Below are positions 1-6,668 of a stretch of 6,668 nucleotides of DNA, piece by piece (positions within the stretch are counted from its first letter, which is position 1; every line of letters begins with the position of its first letter). The translations under genes and the position numbers were made by a program. The stretch is from an uncultured Prevotellaceae bacterium. GTDB lineage: Bacteria > Bacteroidota > Bacteroidia > Bacteroidales > Muribaculaceae. The stretch lies in contig CAJLWM010000079.1 of NCBI GenBank assembly GCA_905210415.1, positions 1 to 6,668 on the forward strand, written 5' to 3'. The notes under the pieces were generated by a model. The model did no database searches and was not told the DNA's origin. It worked only from the letters and a program-made list of their open reading frames with translations.

Positions 1-123
1 AGTCTTGCTACCACGGCCGAACACCTGTTCCCAAGCTGTGAAGCCTCGGCACCCCATTTTGTTGAGGTTTTCTACGATGCGCTCATAGTAGGCTTGGTCG
101 AATGCTATAAATATTGCTTTCAT
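1..123 (-). CDS. PII-like signalling protein, N-terminal part (truncated by window edge)
   Basis: Only the first 41 codons are present; the gene continues beyond the left edge. It is the last visible gene of the efflux operon, starting 2 bp after the RND stop. The peptide starts MKAIFIAF (strand 1), followed by a helix at about residues 11-23, then RGFTAWEQVFGRG (residues 26-38). This has the same layout as the beta-alpha-beta start of GlnB/GlnK, where a short strand is followed by a helix and then a G-(F/M)-T...E...G-R segment leading into the T-loop. Established background: a branch of the PII superfamily (called PII-NG) has been described next to RND efflux operons, and Bacteroidales commonly carry such a small protein of roughly 100 residues behind the pump. 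A role in sensing a small ligand and modulating the pump is inference. Cys25 is noted but has no assigned role. The T-loop, the conserved C-terminal half and any ligand residues cannot be judged. Confidence is high that it is a real gene and moderate for the family. Confidence 0.72.
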   Translation of the reverse strand, partial: MKAIFIAFDQAYYERIVENLNKMGCRGFTAWEQVFGRGSKT

Positions 124-125
124 TA

Positions 126-3100
126 TTATTCTTGATTTTTAGAGTTCGACATTTCCAACGCCTTGTGGAGCTTGCGACGCTGACGGCGCACACCATTGAA
201 GGCGAAGATTGTGTAGAGTGTAGGCACGAAGAGCAGAGTAAGAATGGTTGAGAAGGTCAAACCACCAATTACAGCAACACCCATTGGTCGCCACATTTCT
301 GCACCTTCACCCGTACCCACTGCCATTGGCACCATACCGAGGATGGTGGTGAGCGCGGTCATCAAGATTGGACGCAGACGAGAGCGACCACCGTCGATCA
401 CTGATGTGCGGATGCTCATGCCACGTTCGCGGTTAAGCGTGATGTAGTCGATGAGCACGATACCATTCTTCACCACAATACCGATAAGCATGATAGCGCC
501 AATCATCGACATGATGTTGAGGTTGGTGTTTGTCAACCATAGGATGAGCGCTATACCTGAGAATGCGAAGAGCAACGATGTCATGATTATGGCAGGGTAG
601 GTGAGCGACTCAAACTGTGCTGCCATAACGATGTACACAAGGATAATGATGATTATACCCAATGTGGCAAGGTCTTTGAACGAATCTTGTTGGTCTTCAT
701 AGCTACCCGCAAGATTCACTGTGATACCTGTAGGCAGGTCGATTTGGTCAAGCTTTGGACGCATCTCTTCTACAATCTGGCTCATTGGCACACCGTCTAC
801 TGTGGCTTGCACAGTGATGATGCGTTGACGGTCTTTGCGTTCGATAGTAGGAGGGTTGAAGCGTTCCACTACAGTGCCCACGTCTTTGATGCGCACTGCT
901 TGACCGCTATTGTTGTAGATTAAGATATTCTCAATATCGTCGATTGATGTGCGGAATTCAGGAGCATACATCACCTTGATGTCGTATTCCTCACCGTCTT
1001 CGCGATAGTAGCTTGCAGTGTTACCGTTGATGCGGTTGCGCAAGTAGTTGGCTGCAGTAGACAGGTTGAGTCCGTAGAGCGCCAGCTTCTCGCGGTCGAA
1101 ATCAACTTGGTATTCTGGTTGATAGTCGCTACGGCTGATGGTGATGTCGGAAGCACCCTTACAAGAGAGCAAGAGGTTCTTCACGCTTTGTGCCACGCTG
1201 TCGGTTGCCTCGAAGTCGTAGCCATAGATCTCATATTTGAGTGATGACTGACCGCTCATGCTGCCGCCACGGCTACCACCCACGTTCACGAGAGTCTTCT
1301 TAAATTCAGGATAGTGCTTCAAGTCTTCACGCATGAGTGAGGCGATTTCCACGATGCCACGTTTACGCTCTGATGGGTTGCAAAGGCGGATGTTCATCGA
1401 GATGATGTGCGAACCGTTGTCGGAGAGAGATGCGAAGCTGTTGTTGCTGCCGGCTTGACCCACGGTGAAGTTCATTATCTGAATTTCTGGGTATTTCTCA
1501 GTCCATTCGTTATACAATCGGTGGCTCACTTCTTCGGCCTTCTCCACGCGAGAGCCGATAGGCAATTCGAGAGTTACGCCCAAGCGGCTGTTGTCGCTCA
1601 CTGGGATAAATTCGCTACCGATAAACTTCATAAGGCCCATAGATGCGATGAATATGCCAAGACAGATGAGGATGGTGGCAGTCTTGCGACGAATCACCAG
1701 AGCAAGCAGTTTTGCGTAGGCGTTGTCGAGGCCGTCCAAGCCCTTCTCGATAGGTGTGAAGATTTTCTTCATAAGACCCTTCTTGTCGGCACCGCGCAGA
1801 CGAAGCATCTGGCTGCAGAGCATAGGTGTGAGCGAGAGGGCGCAAGTGGTAGAGATAATCATCATAATACATACCATCCAGCCCAATTGCTTAAAGAGCA
1901 CACCAGTCATACCAGTGACGAGGGTCAATGGGAAGAACACGGCGATAAGGGTGAGGGTAGATGCAATAACGGAGATTGCCACCTCGTTGGTGCCATGAAC
2001 GGCTGCCTGTTTCGGGTCGGCTCCGCGCTCAATGTGTGTGGTGACGTTTTCAAGCACCACAATGGCATCGTCCACCACCATACCGATAGAGATGGAGAGT
2101 GACGACAGAGAGATGATGTTGAGCGAACTGCCTGTAGCAAACAGATAGATGAATGAGGCGATCAATGAGATTGGGATAGTGATGACGATGATGAGCGTAG
2201 CGCGCCAGCGTCCGAGGAATGCAAACACCACAAGCACAACGAAGATAAGTGCATAAATCACAGTTTCGGTGAGTGAGTTGATGGTGTTGATGATATTGTC
2301 GCTGGTGTCGACGATTACGCCGAGTTTCACGTCGGTAGGCAATGTCTTCTGTATGCTTGGAAGCAACGTCTTCACCTTCTCGGAGATTTGCACAGAGTTG
2401 GAGCCTGATTGCTTTTGCACAACAATCATACCGCCTTGAACGTTGTTGTTGAAGGTGCGTTGAGCGCGTTCTTCCAAAGAGTCGTCAACGCGAGCCACGT
2501 CGCGGAGATAGATGTTTGCACCGTTGTGAGAGCCCACCACGATGTTTTCCATCTGCTTAGCGTCGGAGAATTCGCCTTGCACACGCAGCGAGTAGGTCTC
2601 GTTACCGATGTCGAACGAACCGCCAGGGATGTTGCGGTTTTCGGCGCCGACAATCGAGGCGATGGTCTCAACGCTGAGGTTGTATGCCTCAAGACGGATA
2701 GGGTCGACATAAATGTGGATTTCGCGCTCAGGAGCACCGCTCACCGATACCGAACCCACGCCGTCTACACGGGCCAATGGGTTGGCAACGAGTTCGTCGA
2801 GAATCTTGTAAAGACCAGGAGTACTTTCGTTGGCTTCCACAGAGAGAATGAGGATAGGAATCATGTCGGAGCTAAACTTGAAGATAAATGGCGTGTTGGC
2901 GTCGTCGGGCAAGTTGTTTGACACCATGTCCAATTTATCGCGCACGTCGTTGGTGAGCACGTCGATATCGTAGCCATATTCAAACTCCAGGGTAATCACC
3001 GATACGTTTTCACGTGAGGTGGAAGTGATGTGCTTTAGGTGCTCAACCGAGTTGAGGGTGTTTTCAAGAGGTCGCGACACGTTTTGCTCAATATCGCTGG

Positions 3101-3266
3101 CACTTGCTCCGTTGTAATATGTCATCACCATGATGGTGTTGGTATCGATGTCCGGATACAAATCGATAGGCAGTTTTGAATAGGAAAACAGACCGAGGAT
3201 AATCACTGCCACAAAGCAGAGACTCGTCATTACTGGCCGTTTTACCGCACTTGAATATAAACTCAT
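126..3266 (-). CDS. RND-family efflux pump inner-membrane transporter (AcrB/HAE-1-like)
   Basis: Proton-driven inner-membrane pump subunit of a tripartite efflux system; it takes substrates from the periplasm or outer leaflet and passes them to the outer-membrane channel. At 1046 residues it is full length for the family. The N-terminus (MSLYSSAVKRPVMT) is typical, with TM1 at about 11-28, a large periplasmic loop at about 30-333, TM2-TM6 at about 335-490, TM7 at about 528-547, a second periplasmic loop to about 865, and TM8-TM12 at about 868-1020. The proton-relay residues are visible: Asp399-Asp400 in GMVVDDAIVVLEN (TM4) and Lys933 in GIVVKNGIVLID (TM10), equivalent to AcrB Asp407/Asp408/Lys940. 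This is the drug-type pattern, not the CusA metal-type one, although substrate cannot be read from sequence. A Gly/Ser-rich stretch lies at about 663-675 in the second loop. The C-terminus is a short basic, then polar cytoplasmic tail. It lies 37 bp after the adaptor gene and no internal stop is seen. Bacteroides Bme pumps (BmeB) are plausible relatives; I do not assign that symbol. Confidence 0.96.
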   Translation of the reverse strand: MSLYSSAVKRPVMTSLCFVAVIILGLFSYSKLPIDLYPDIDTNTIMVMTYYNGASASDIEQNVSRPLENTLNSVEHLKHITSTSRENVSVITLEFEYGYDIDVLTNDVRDKLDMVSNNLPDDANTPFIFKFSSDMIPILILSVEANESTPGLYKILDELVANPLARVDGVGSVSVSGAPEREIHIYVDPIRLEAYNLSVETIASIVGAENRNIPGGSFDIGNETYSLRVQGEFSDAKQMENIVVGSHNGANIYLRDVARVDDSLEERAQRTFNNNVQGGMIVVQKQSGSNSVQISEKVKTLLPSIQKTLPTDVKLGVIVDTSDNIINTINSLTETVIYALIFVVLVVFAFLGRWRATLIIVITIPISLIASFIYLFATGSSLNIISLSSLSISIGMVVDDAIVVLENVTTHIERGADPKQAAVHGTNEVAISVIASTLTLIAVFFPLTLVTGMTGVLFKQLGWMVCIMMIISTTCALSLTPMLCSQMLRLRGADKKGLMKKIFTPIEKGLDGLDNAYAKLLALVIRRKTATILICLGIFIASMGLMKFIGSEFIPVSDNSRLGVTLELPIGSRVEKAEEVSHRLYNEWTEKYPEIQIMNFTVGQAGSNNSFASLSDNGSHIISMNIRLCNPSERKRGIVEIASLMREDLKHYPEFKKTLVNVGGSRGGSMSGQSSLKYEIYGYDFEATDSVAQSVKNLLLSCKGASDITISRSDYQPEYQVDFDREKLALYGLNLSTAANYLRNRINGNTASYYREDGEEYDIKVMYAPEFRTSIDDIENILIYNNSGQAVRIKDVGTVVERFNPPTIERKDRQRIITVQATVDGVPMSQIVEEMRPKLDQIDLPTGITVNLAGSYEDQQDSFKDLATLGIIIIILVYIVMAAQFESLTYPAIIMTSLLFAFSGIALILWLTNTNLNIMSMIGAIMLIGIVVKNGIVLIDYITLNRERGMSIRTSVIDGGRSRLRPILMTALTTILGMVPMAVGTGEGAEMWRPMGVAVIGGLTFSTILTLLFVPTLYTIFAFNGVRRQRRKLHKALEMSNSKNQE

Positions 3267-3303
3267 TGTGTGTGTATTCTAAAATTGTGAGTGTAAGATT
3301 TTA

Positions 3304-4350
3304 TTATTTCTTTGATTCGGTTGCAGCAGCTTTGGTTTCGCCTGCGATGCCTACTTCCATGCCGTCGTTGAGGCGAGATTGACCGCTCACTACCACTTGG
3401 CTACCTGATTCAACGCCTGAGAGGAGTTCGTAGTTTTCGCCAAGACGACGTCCGAGTTCTACCTTGCTGAAGGTCACCTTGCCGTCTTTGTAGATATATA
3501 CAAAGCGGTTGCCACTACCAGTCTGCTTAACGATTGCCAAGTCAGGAACCACCACGTTGAGCTTTGAACCGAAATTGAATGTAACGCGGGCAAACATGCC
3601 AGAGCGCACGCGATTGTCGGTGTTAGGCAAAGTCACTTCCACTTGGAATGTGCGAGTGGCTGCGTCGATAGTTGGGTGGATAAGATATACTGTGCCGGTG
3701 AACACTTCGTCGCCATAAACGTCGAGAGTCACCTCTACCTTCATACCCTTCTTGATGCGAGGGAAGTCGCTTTCGTTTACGCTCACTACCACCTTCACTG
3801 GTTGCATTTGCTCGATAACGAGGATTGGCGAACCGCTTGTGTAGTCGCCGTTGTCGTTGTTCTTGGCAGTAACCACTCCGCTCATAGGACTGGTGAGCAC
3901 AGTGTTTTCCTTTGCATAGTTGTAGGCGCGGCATGCGGCGTCGTATTCGCTTTGCAATTGGTCTACGGCCTGTTGTGTGCCACCACCGATGCTAAGCAAT
4001 TCCTTAGCGCGGTCGAGGTTTGCCTTTTGGTTGGCAATGCGTATTTTTTGTTGTTCGATGTTTACATCGTCGAGTATCACGAGGGCTTGACCAGCACGAA
4101 CAGGGCTGCCAACGTCAACAAGAATTTTCTTGATGCGGTTAGGTGTAGAAGTGGAGATGTTGTTGGTTTTGAAACCTTCAACGGTGGCAGTGTATTCTGC
4201 TGTTTGAAGCACTTCTTGTTCGTAGACTTCTTGGACTTTCACAAGTGGTTTTTCATCGACTTGCTTTACTGTTTTGTCTTCTTTGCCAGTGCATGACACC
4301 AAAAGAAGCGATGCGCAAGCCACGCTGAGAATTTGCTTGATAGAATTCAT
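3304..4350 (-). CDS. RND efflux membrane-fusion protein (periplasmic adaptor lipoprotein)
   Basis: HlyD/AcrA-family adaptor that links the RND pump to the outer-membrane channel in the periplasm. The 348-residue protein begins with a lipoprotein signal (hydrophobic stretch, then LLLVSC), predicting lipidation at Cys20. Parts in order: first lipoyl half-motif at about 65-95 (ISTSTPNRIKKILVDVGSPV, then AGQALVILDD), a short alpha-hairpin at about 97-148, second lipoyl half at about 150-182 (LTSPMSGVVTAKNNDNGDYT), beta-barrel domain at about 184-262 (including RTFQVEVTLPN and RSGMFARVTF), and a membrane-proximal domain to about 335. At the hairpin tip, Arg114, Leu118 and Thr125 fit the spacing of the TolC-contacting R-x3-L-x6-S motif of AcrA, with Thr replacing Ser. 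The residues after Cys20 are T-G-K-E-D, an acidic pattern discussed in the findings. The C-terminus is a low-complexity Ala/Lys/Thr tail. It sits 29 bp after the channel gene and 37 bp before the pump gene. The leader is A-rich with no clear Shine-Dalgarno site. Confidence 0.95.
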   Translation of the reverse strand: MNSIKQILSVACASLLLVSCTGKEDKTVKQVDEKPLVKVQEVYEQEVLQTAEYTATVEGFKTNNISTSTPNRIKKILVDVGSPVRAGQALVILDDVNIEQQKIRIANQKANLDRAKELLSIGGGTQQAVDQLQSEYDAACRAYNYAKENTVLTSPMSGVVTAKNNDNGDYTSGSPILVIEQMQPVKVVVSVNESDFPRIKKGMKVEVTLDVYGDEVFTGTVYLIHPTIDAATRTFQVEVTLPNTDNRVRSGMFARVTFNFGSKLNVVVPDLAIVKQTGSGNRFVYIYKDGKVTFSKVELGRRLGENYELLSGVESGSQVVVSGQSRLNDGMEVGIAGETKAAATESKK

Positions 4351-4379
4351 AATTTCTTGATGTAGATATTCAGTTGATG

Positions 4380-5816
4380 TTATTTATTATCGTTGGTGTT
4401 GGTTTGTGATTTAGCAAGCTCTTTTTCGGCAAGGATTGCCTTAGTGCGAGCATCAGCTTCTTTCACGTTGGTAGGGTATTGCACGTCGGCATTGCCGAGG
4501 AGCAATTCGAGGTTGCTCTTAGCCACAAGGTAGTTGTAGATGGCTTGATAATAAGAGAGCTTAGAGGTCATTACAGCGTCTTCAGAGTCGCGAAGGTCGA
4601 GATATGTAGATGCACCGATCTTGAAACTCTTTTCTTGAATCTGGTTGGCTTTCACGGCTTGCTCCACGCTTGCGGTGCAGGTCTCAATCTGCTTCACGTT
4701 CTTCTGGATGTTGTCGAGTTGGATTTGGCGTTGCATTTCCAATGTGCGGTTGAGGTTGTCGCGTTGCCAAGCCATTTCCTTGTATTGCAGTTCGGCTTGC
4801 TTCTGCTTGTAGTAGCGTTGACTGCCGTTGAATAGAGTCCACGATAGAGTGATGCCTACGCTTGAATTAGGGCTCCAGGTGAAGTTTTTGAATGGGCTAC
4901 CGTCGCTCATCGAATACCAGTTGTAGCCGATGTTGGCAGAGATGGTAGGATACCACGAAGCCTTCTGCACGTCTACCACCTTTTTGAGGTAGTCGGTTTG
5001 CAGATCGAGTTTGCGCAAGTCGGTGTTGCCGCTGAGGTCGTTGCTCAATGAGAGCACTTCGCCATACATAGAGCTTTGATAGTTGGAGAGCGAAGTGTTA
5101 GGCTTGATGCCGAGAGTTACGTCCATGCCCATGAGCACCTTCAATTGCAATTCGAGGCTGCGGATAGAGTTTTGCGCTTCGATGATAGAAGGCTCGATAT
5201 TCTTAACAGCCACGCTTGAGCGCAGTACGTCGAATTCGCTTGCCGTACCGTTCTTGAATTTCTTCTCGTAGATGTCGGCATTCACCTTGGCAGTAGCGTG
5301 GTTTTCCACGAGCACTGCATAAGAGTCGTAAGCGAGCAACAATGCATAATAAGCATTCTTCACTTGGTTTACGAGAGAGATGCGCGATGTGCGAGCAGCT
5401 TCAATGTTTTGAAGAATTTGGTTGTCGGATAGTTTGATTGATTTCCAGAGCGCTACCGAAACGATAGGCATCGATGCGTTGAAGCCCACGCTGTGGGTGT
5501 TGTCGCGCCCCATCTTGATAGCCATGGTTTGACCGCCGTTGTTCATATACATTGTCTGTTTGGCAAGAGTGCGGCTGTAAGATGCTCCGAAAGACACGTT
5601 AGGAAAGAGTTGACCGATAGTTTCTTTCTTAGAGTAGTCAACACGGGTGATTTCCATATCGGCAATCTTCACCGATGGGTTTTCGTTGAGAGCAATCTTC
5701 ACGCAGTCGTCCACCGAAAGCATCAGCGTATCGCTGCTGGCTGTGGTTTGGGCGTTGGTAGAGCCGAAGGCTAATGCCAATACGCTCAAAATCAGAGTGC
5801 TAAATATGTTGTTCAT
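4380..5816 (-). CDS. TolC-like outer-membrane efflux channel protein
   Basis: Outer-membrane channel/periplasmic tunnel of the tripartite pump, expected to work as a trimer. The 478-residue product has a cleavable signal peptide (residues 1-22, likely cut at NA|Q); there is no lipobox, so it is not a lipoprotein like OprM. Two OEP repeats are visible. The first runs at about 34-235, opening with LSVDDCVKIALNENPSVK and closing with LELQLKVLMGM. The second runs at about 265-440, with SWYPTISANIGYNW, then a strand ending SWTLFNGSQRY, and closing with AIYNYLVAKSNLELLLG. Long amphipathic helices fill the intervals, as in TolC. The segment at about 88-107, rich in Met, Asn and Gly, is likely an external loop between barrel strands. 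A charged, hydrophilic tail follows about residue 442. It starts 12 bp after the tetR stop and precedes the adaptor, giving channel-adaptor-pump order, unlike the adaptor-pump-channel order of the classical Bacteroides bme operons. Length and domains are normal for the family. Confidence 0.95.
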   Translation of the reverse strand: MNNIFSTLILSVLALAFGSTNAQTTASSDTLMLSVDDCVKIALNENPSVKIADMEITRVDYSKKETIGQLFPNVSFGASYSRTLAKQTMYMNNGGQTMAIKMGRDNTHSVGFNASMPIVSVALWKSIKLSDNQILQNIEAARTSRISLVNQVKNAYYALLLAYDSYAVLVENHATAKVNADIYEKKFKNGTASEFDVLRSSVAVKNIEPSIIEAQNSIRSLELQLKVLMGMDVTLGIKPNTSLSNYQSSMYGEVLSLSNDLSGNTDLRKLDLQTDYLKKVVDVQKASWYPTISANIGYNWYSMSDGSPFKNFTWSPNSSVGITLSWTLFNGSQRYYKQKQAELQYKEMAWQRDNLNRTLEMQRQIQLDNIQKNVKQIETCTASVEQAVKANQIQEKSFKIGASTYLDLRDSEDAVMTSKLSYYQAIYNYLVAKSNLELLLGNADVQYPTNVKEADARTKAILAEKELAKSQTNTNDNK

Positions 5817-5828
5817 CGCTTAAAGTTA

Positions 5829-6458
5829 TTATTTGTTTTCTATTTTATTTTCTGTTATTTCCTTGCTTATAAATTCATCGATCAACTCCAGACCACTATT
5901 AGATGCAATAGCACGTAGAAAGTTAATAAAGAGGGTGTCGAGAATCTTTCGTAAAGGTATGTCGTGGCTATAGGATAGTTGCGTCAACTCAGGGTCTCTC
6001 ATCGACATATTGAAGAGCATCACCGATATTTCGATTGATGCATCGTCTCTCACCATGCCTTCTGTGCGCGCCTTGCGCAGAATGTCTATGAGTGCTTGGG
6101 TGTTTTGTTGGTGCATCACCTCATATTCGTTGTATAGCGAGGGATAGAGCCTTTTGATGTCGCACACAAGAGCCATAGAGGTTTGGGTGATTTGCTTTCT
6201 CACCTCGGCATATACCCTAAGCAGAGCATCGATGCCGTTTGGCGCTTCGTTGAAGATGCGTTCAAGTTCTTTTTGATGTGCGGCGTTTTTGTGATGCAGC
6301 GCCTCGGTGACAAGTGTGAGCTTGTCAGGGAAGTGCTCATAGAGGGTGCGCTTTGATATGCCGCATGATTTTGCAATGGCATCCATTGTCATTGACGACA
6401 CACCCATCTGCATTAACATCTGAATTGTGGTTGATATTATGCGTTCGTTTAAATTCAT
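5829..6458 (-). CDS. TetR/AcrR-family transcriptional repressor of the efflux operon
   Basis: Dimeric DNA-binding regulator expected to repress the promoter just upstream of itself and release it on binding a ligand, probably a pump substrate. The 209-residue protein has the family's N-terminal layout: helix 1 at about 3-18 (NERIISTTIQMLMQ), then MGVSSMTMDAIAKSCGISKR (residues 18-37) and TLYEHFPDK (residues 38-46). This covers the helix-turn-helix and the characteristic TLYxHFxxK end of the HTH. Residues about 50-185 are all-helical and divergent, as usual for the ligand/dimer domain, so the ligand cannot be guessed. The C-terminus is Lys/Asn/Glu-rich. The ATG was chosen because an in-frame TAG lies seven codons upstream, no other start occurs between them, and the protein aligns with the family from its first residues. 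It is the first gene of the operon, with 12 bp to the channel gene, so it is probably co-transcribed and autoregulated. Confidence 0.93.
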   Translation of the reverse strand: MNLNERIISTTIQMLMQMGVSSMTMDAIAKSCGISKRTLYEHFPDKLTLVTEALHHKNAAHQKELERIFNEAPNGIDALLRVYAEVRKQITQTSMALVCDIKRLYPSLYNEYEVMHQQNTQALIDILRKARTEGMVRDDASIEISVMLFNMSMRDPELTQLSYSHDIPLRKILDTLFINFLRAIASNSGLELIDEFISKEITENKIENK

Positions 6459-6508
6459 AAGTGGTTTTGATTCGACCTAAAAAATATACTATTTCGCTTA
6501 ACGTGCTG

Positions 6509-6540
6509 CAAAGGTAGGTGAAAACTTTTAAAACCGCAAT
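6509..6540 (-). promoter_or_regulatory. Bacteroides-type promoter for the tetR-efflux operon
   Basis: Reading leftwards, ATTG at 6540-6537 is followed after exactly 20 bp by TACCTTTG at 6516-6509. This fits the consensus for the primary sigma factor of Bacteroidota (-33 TTTG, 19-21 bp, -7 TAnnTTTG). Transcription would start around 6502-6504, leaving a leader of about 45 nt before the tetR ATG. It is the only strong match seen in the upstream region. The whole operon through the PII-like gene could be read from it. The motif match is direct observation; promoter activity is inferred. Confidence 0.72.
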
Positions 6541-6552
6541 AGTTTTCGCGGT
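6520..6552. promoter_or_regulatory. Candidate TetR operator: overlapping inverted repeats on the -33 element
   Basis: Two imperfectly centred inverted repeats overlap the promoter. GAAAACT at 6520-6526 is the exact reverse complement of AGTTTTC at 6541-6547 (14 bp between arms). ACCGC at 6533-6537 is the reverse complement of GCGGT at 6548-6552 (10 bp between arms). Both cover or flank the -33 element at 6537-6540, where a bound TetR dimer would block RNA polymerase. Total lengths of 28 and 20 bp are within the range of TetR-family operators. The arms are short and the first is A/T-rich, so chance is a real alternative, and at most one is likely to be the true operator. Confidence 0.33.
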
Positions 6553-6621
6553 GAACGTATGGACATGCCGTTAAAATATGTGATTATTGTGCATTTTCAT
6601 ACTTGACTCGAACGAAAAGGT

Positions 6622-6662
6622 ATAAAAATCAGAGGGGCTGCGAGTAATGTCGCAACCCCTCT
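6622..6662 (-). terminator. Rho-independent terminator of an unseen upstream gene
   Basis: Read leftwards, AGAGGGGTTGCGA (6662-6650), a six-base loop (6649-6644) and TCGCAGCCCCTCT (6643-6631) form a 13-bp, GC-rich stem in RNA, uninterrupted except for one G-U wobble. It is followed by GATTTTTATA. On the plus strand the wobble becomes a C-A mismatch and no T-run follows, so the minus strand is the functional orientation. It should end transcription from a gene beyond the right edge and isolate the efflux operon, whose promoter lies about 80 bp further on. Confidence 0.8.
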
Positions 6663-6668
6663 GGAGTG

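Noticed and set aside
1407..2102. Long plus-strand open frame (231 codons) antisense to the RND gene
   Set aside because: It lies entirely opposite a clearly conserved transporter; its product is rich in His, Cys and Val as expected from a mirrored frame, resembles no family I know and has no promoter in front.
663..2102. Possible frameshift or domain loss in the RND gene
   Set aside because: The reading frame is continuous over 1046 residues with both periplasmic loops, recognisable membrane segments and all proton-relay residues.
2409..2921. Plus-strand open frame (170 codons) antisense to the RND periplasmic loop
   Set aside because: Same reasoning: a reverse-strand shadow of a real gene, with no recognisable domain or signal.
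3643..4296. Plus-strand open frame (217 codons) antisense to the adaptor gene, with hydrophobic stretches
   Set aside because: The hydrophobic, Val/Phe/Leu-rich look comes from reading Lys/Glu/Asn-rich helix codons backwards; there is no independent evidence of translation.
6553..6621. A small gene between the terminator and the tetR promoter
   Set aside because: Only about 70 bp, A/T-rich, with no open frame of useful length; it reads as plain spacer.
6631..6662. Hairpin as a riboswitch or attenuator in the efflux leader
   Set aside because: It lies upstream of the predicted promoter and therefore outside the efflux transcript; the GC-rich stem followed by a T-run is fully explained as a terminator for the preceding gene.

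Overview
The window looks like part of a Bacteroidota chromosome, most likely order Bacteroidales (a gut or oral Bacteroides/Prevotella/Muribaculaceae-type organism). This rests on three things: a good match to the Bacteroides-type promoter (-33 TTG, 20 bp spacer, -7 TAnnTTTG) ahead of the first gene, the absence of clear Shine-Dalgarno sequences with A-rich leaders in their place, and the style of the efflux proteins. Genus is not resolvable by eye.

Everything readable lies on the minus strand and reads right to left as one compact operon: tetR-type repressor (5829-6458), TolC-like outer-membrane channel (4380-5816), lipoprotein membrane-fusion adaptor (3304-4350), RND inner-membrane pump (126-3266), and the 5' part of a small PII-like signalling protein (123 to the left edge, cut off by the window). 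Gaps are 12, 29, 37 and 2 bp, with no terminator visible between genes. The 210 bp to the right of tetR hold the operon promoter, overlapping inverted repeats that could be the repressor's operator, and a rho-independent terminator for an unseen upstream gene.

Together the three structural genes specify a complete tripartite efflux pump spanning both membranes. The RND subunit carries the Asp-Asp/Lys proton-relay pattern of the drug-type (HAE-1) pumps, not the pattern of the metal-type (HME, CusA) pumps. The TetR protein, encoded first in the operon, is expected to repress its own promoter and so make the pump inducible by a ligand. The last gene, only 41 codons of which are present, aligns by eye with the N-terminal strand-helix-strand of GlnB/PII proteins up to the T-loop. 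It is probably one of the PII-superfamily members that accompany RND pumps, and it is the most interesting item here because its role is poorly understood.

No RNA genes, mobile elements, CRISPR arrays or long repeats were seen. Apart from the PII-like tail gene, this is an ordinary, intact efflux operon.
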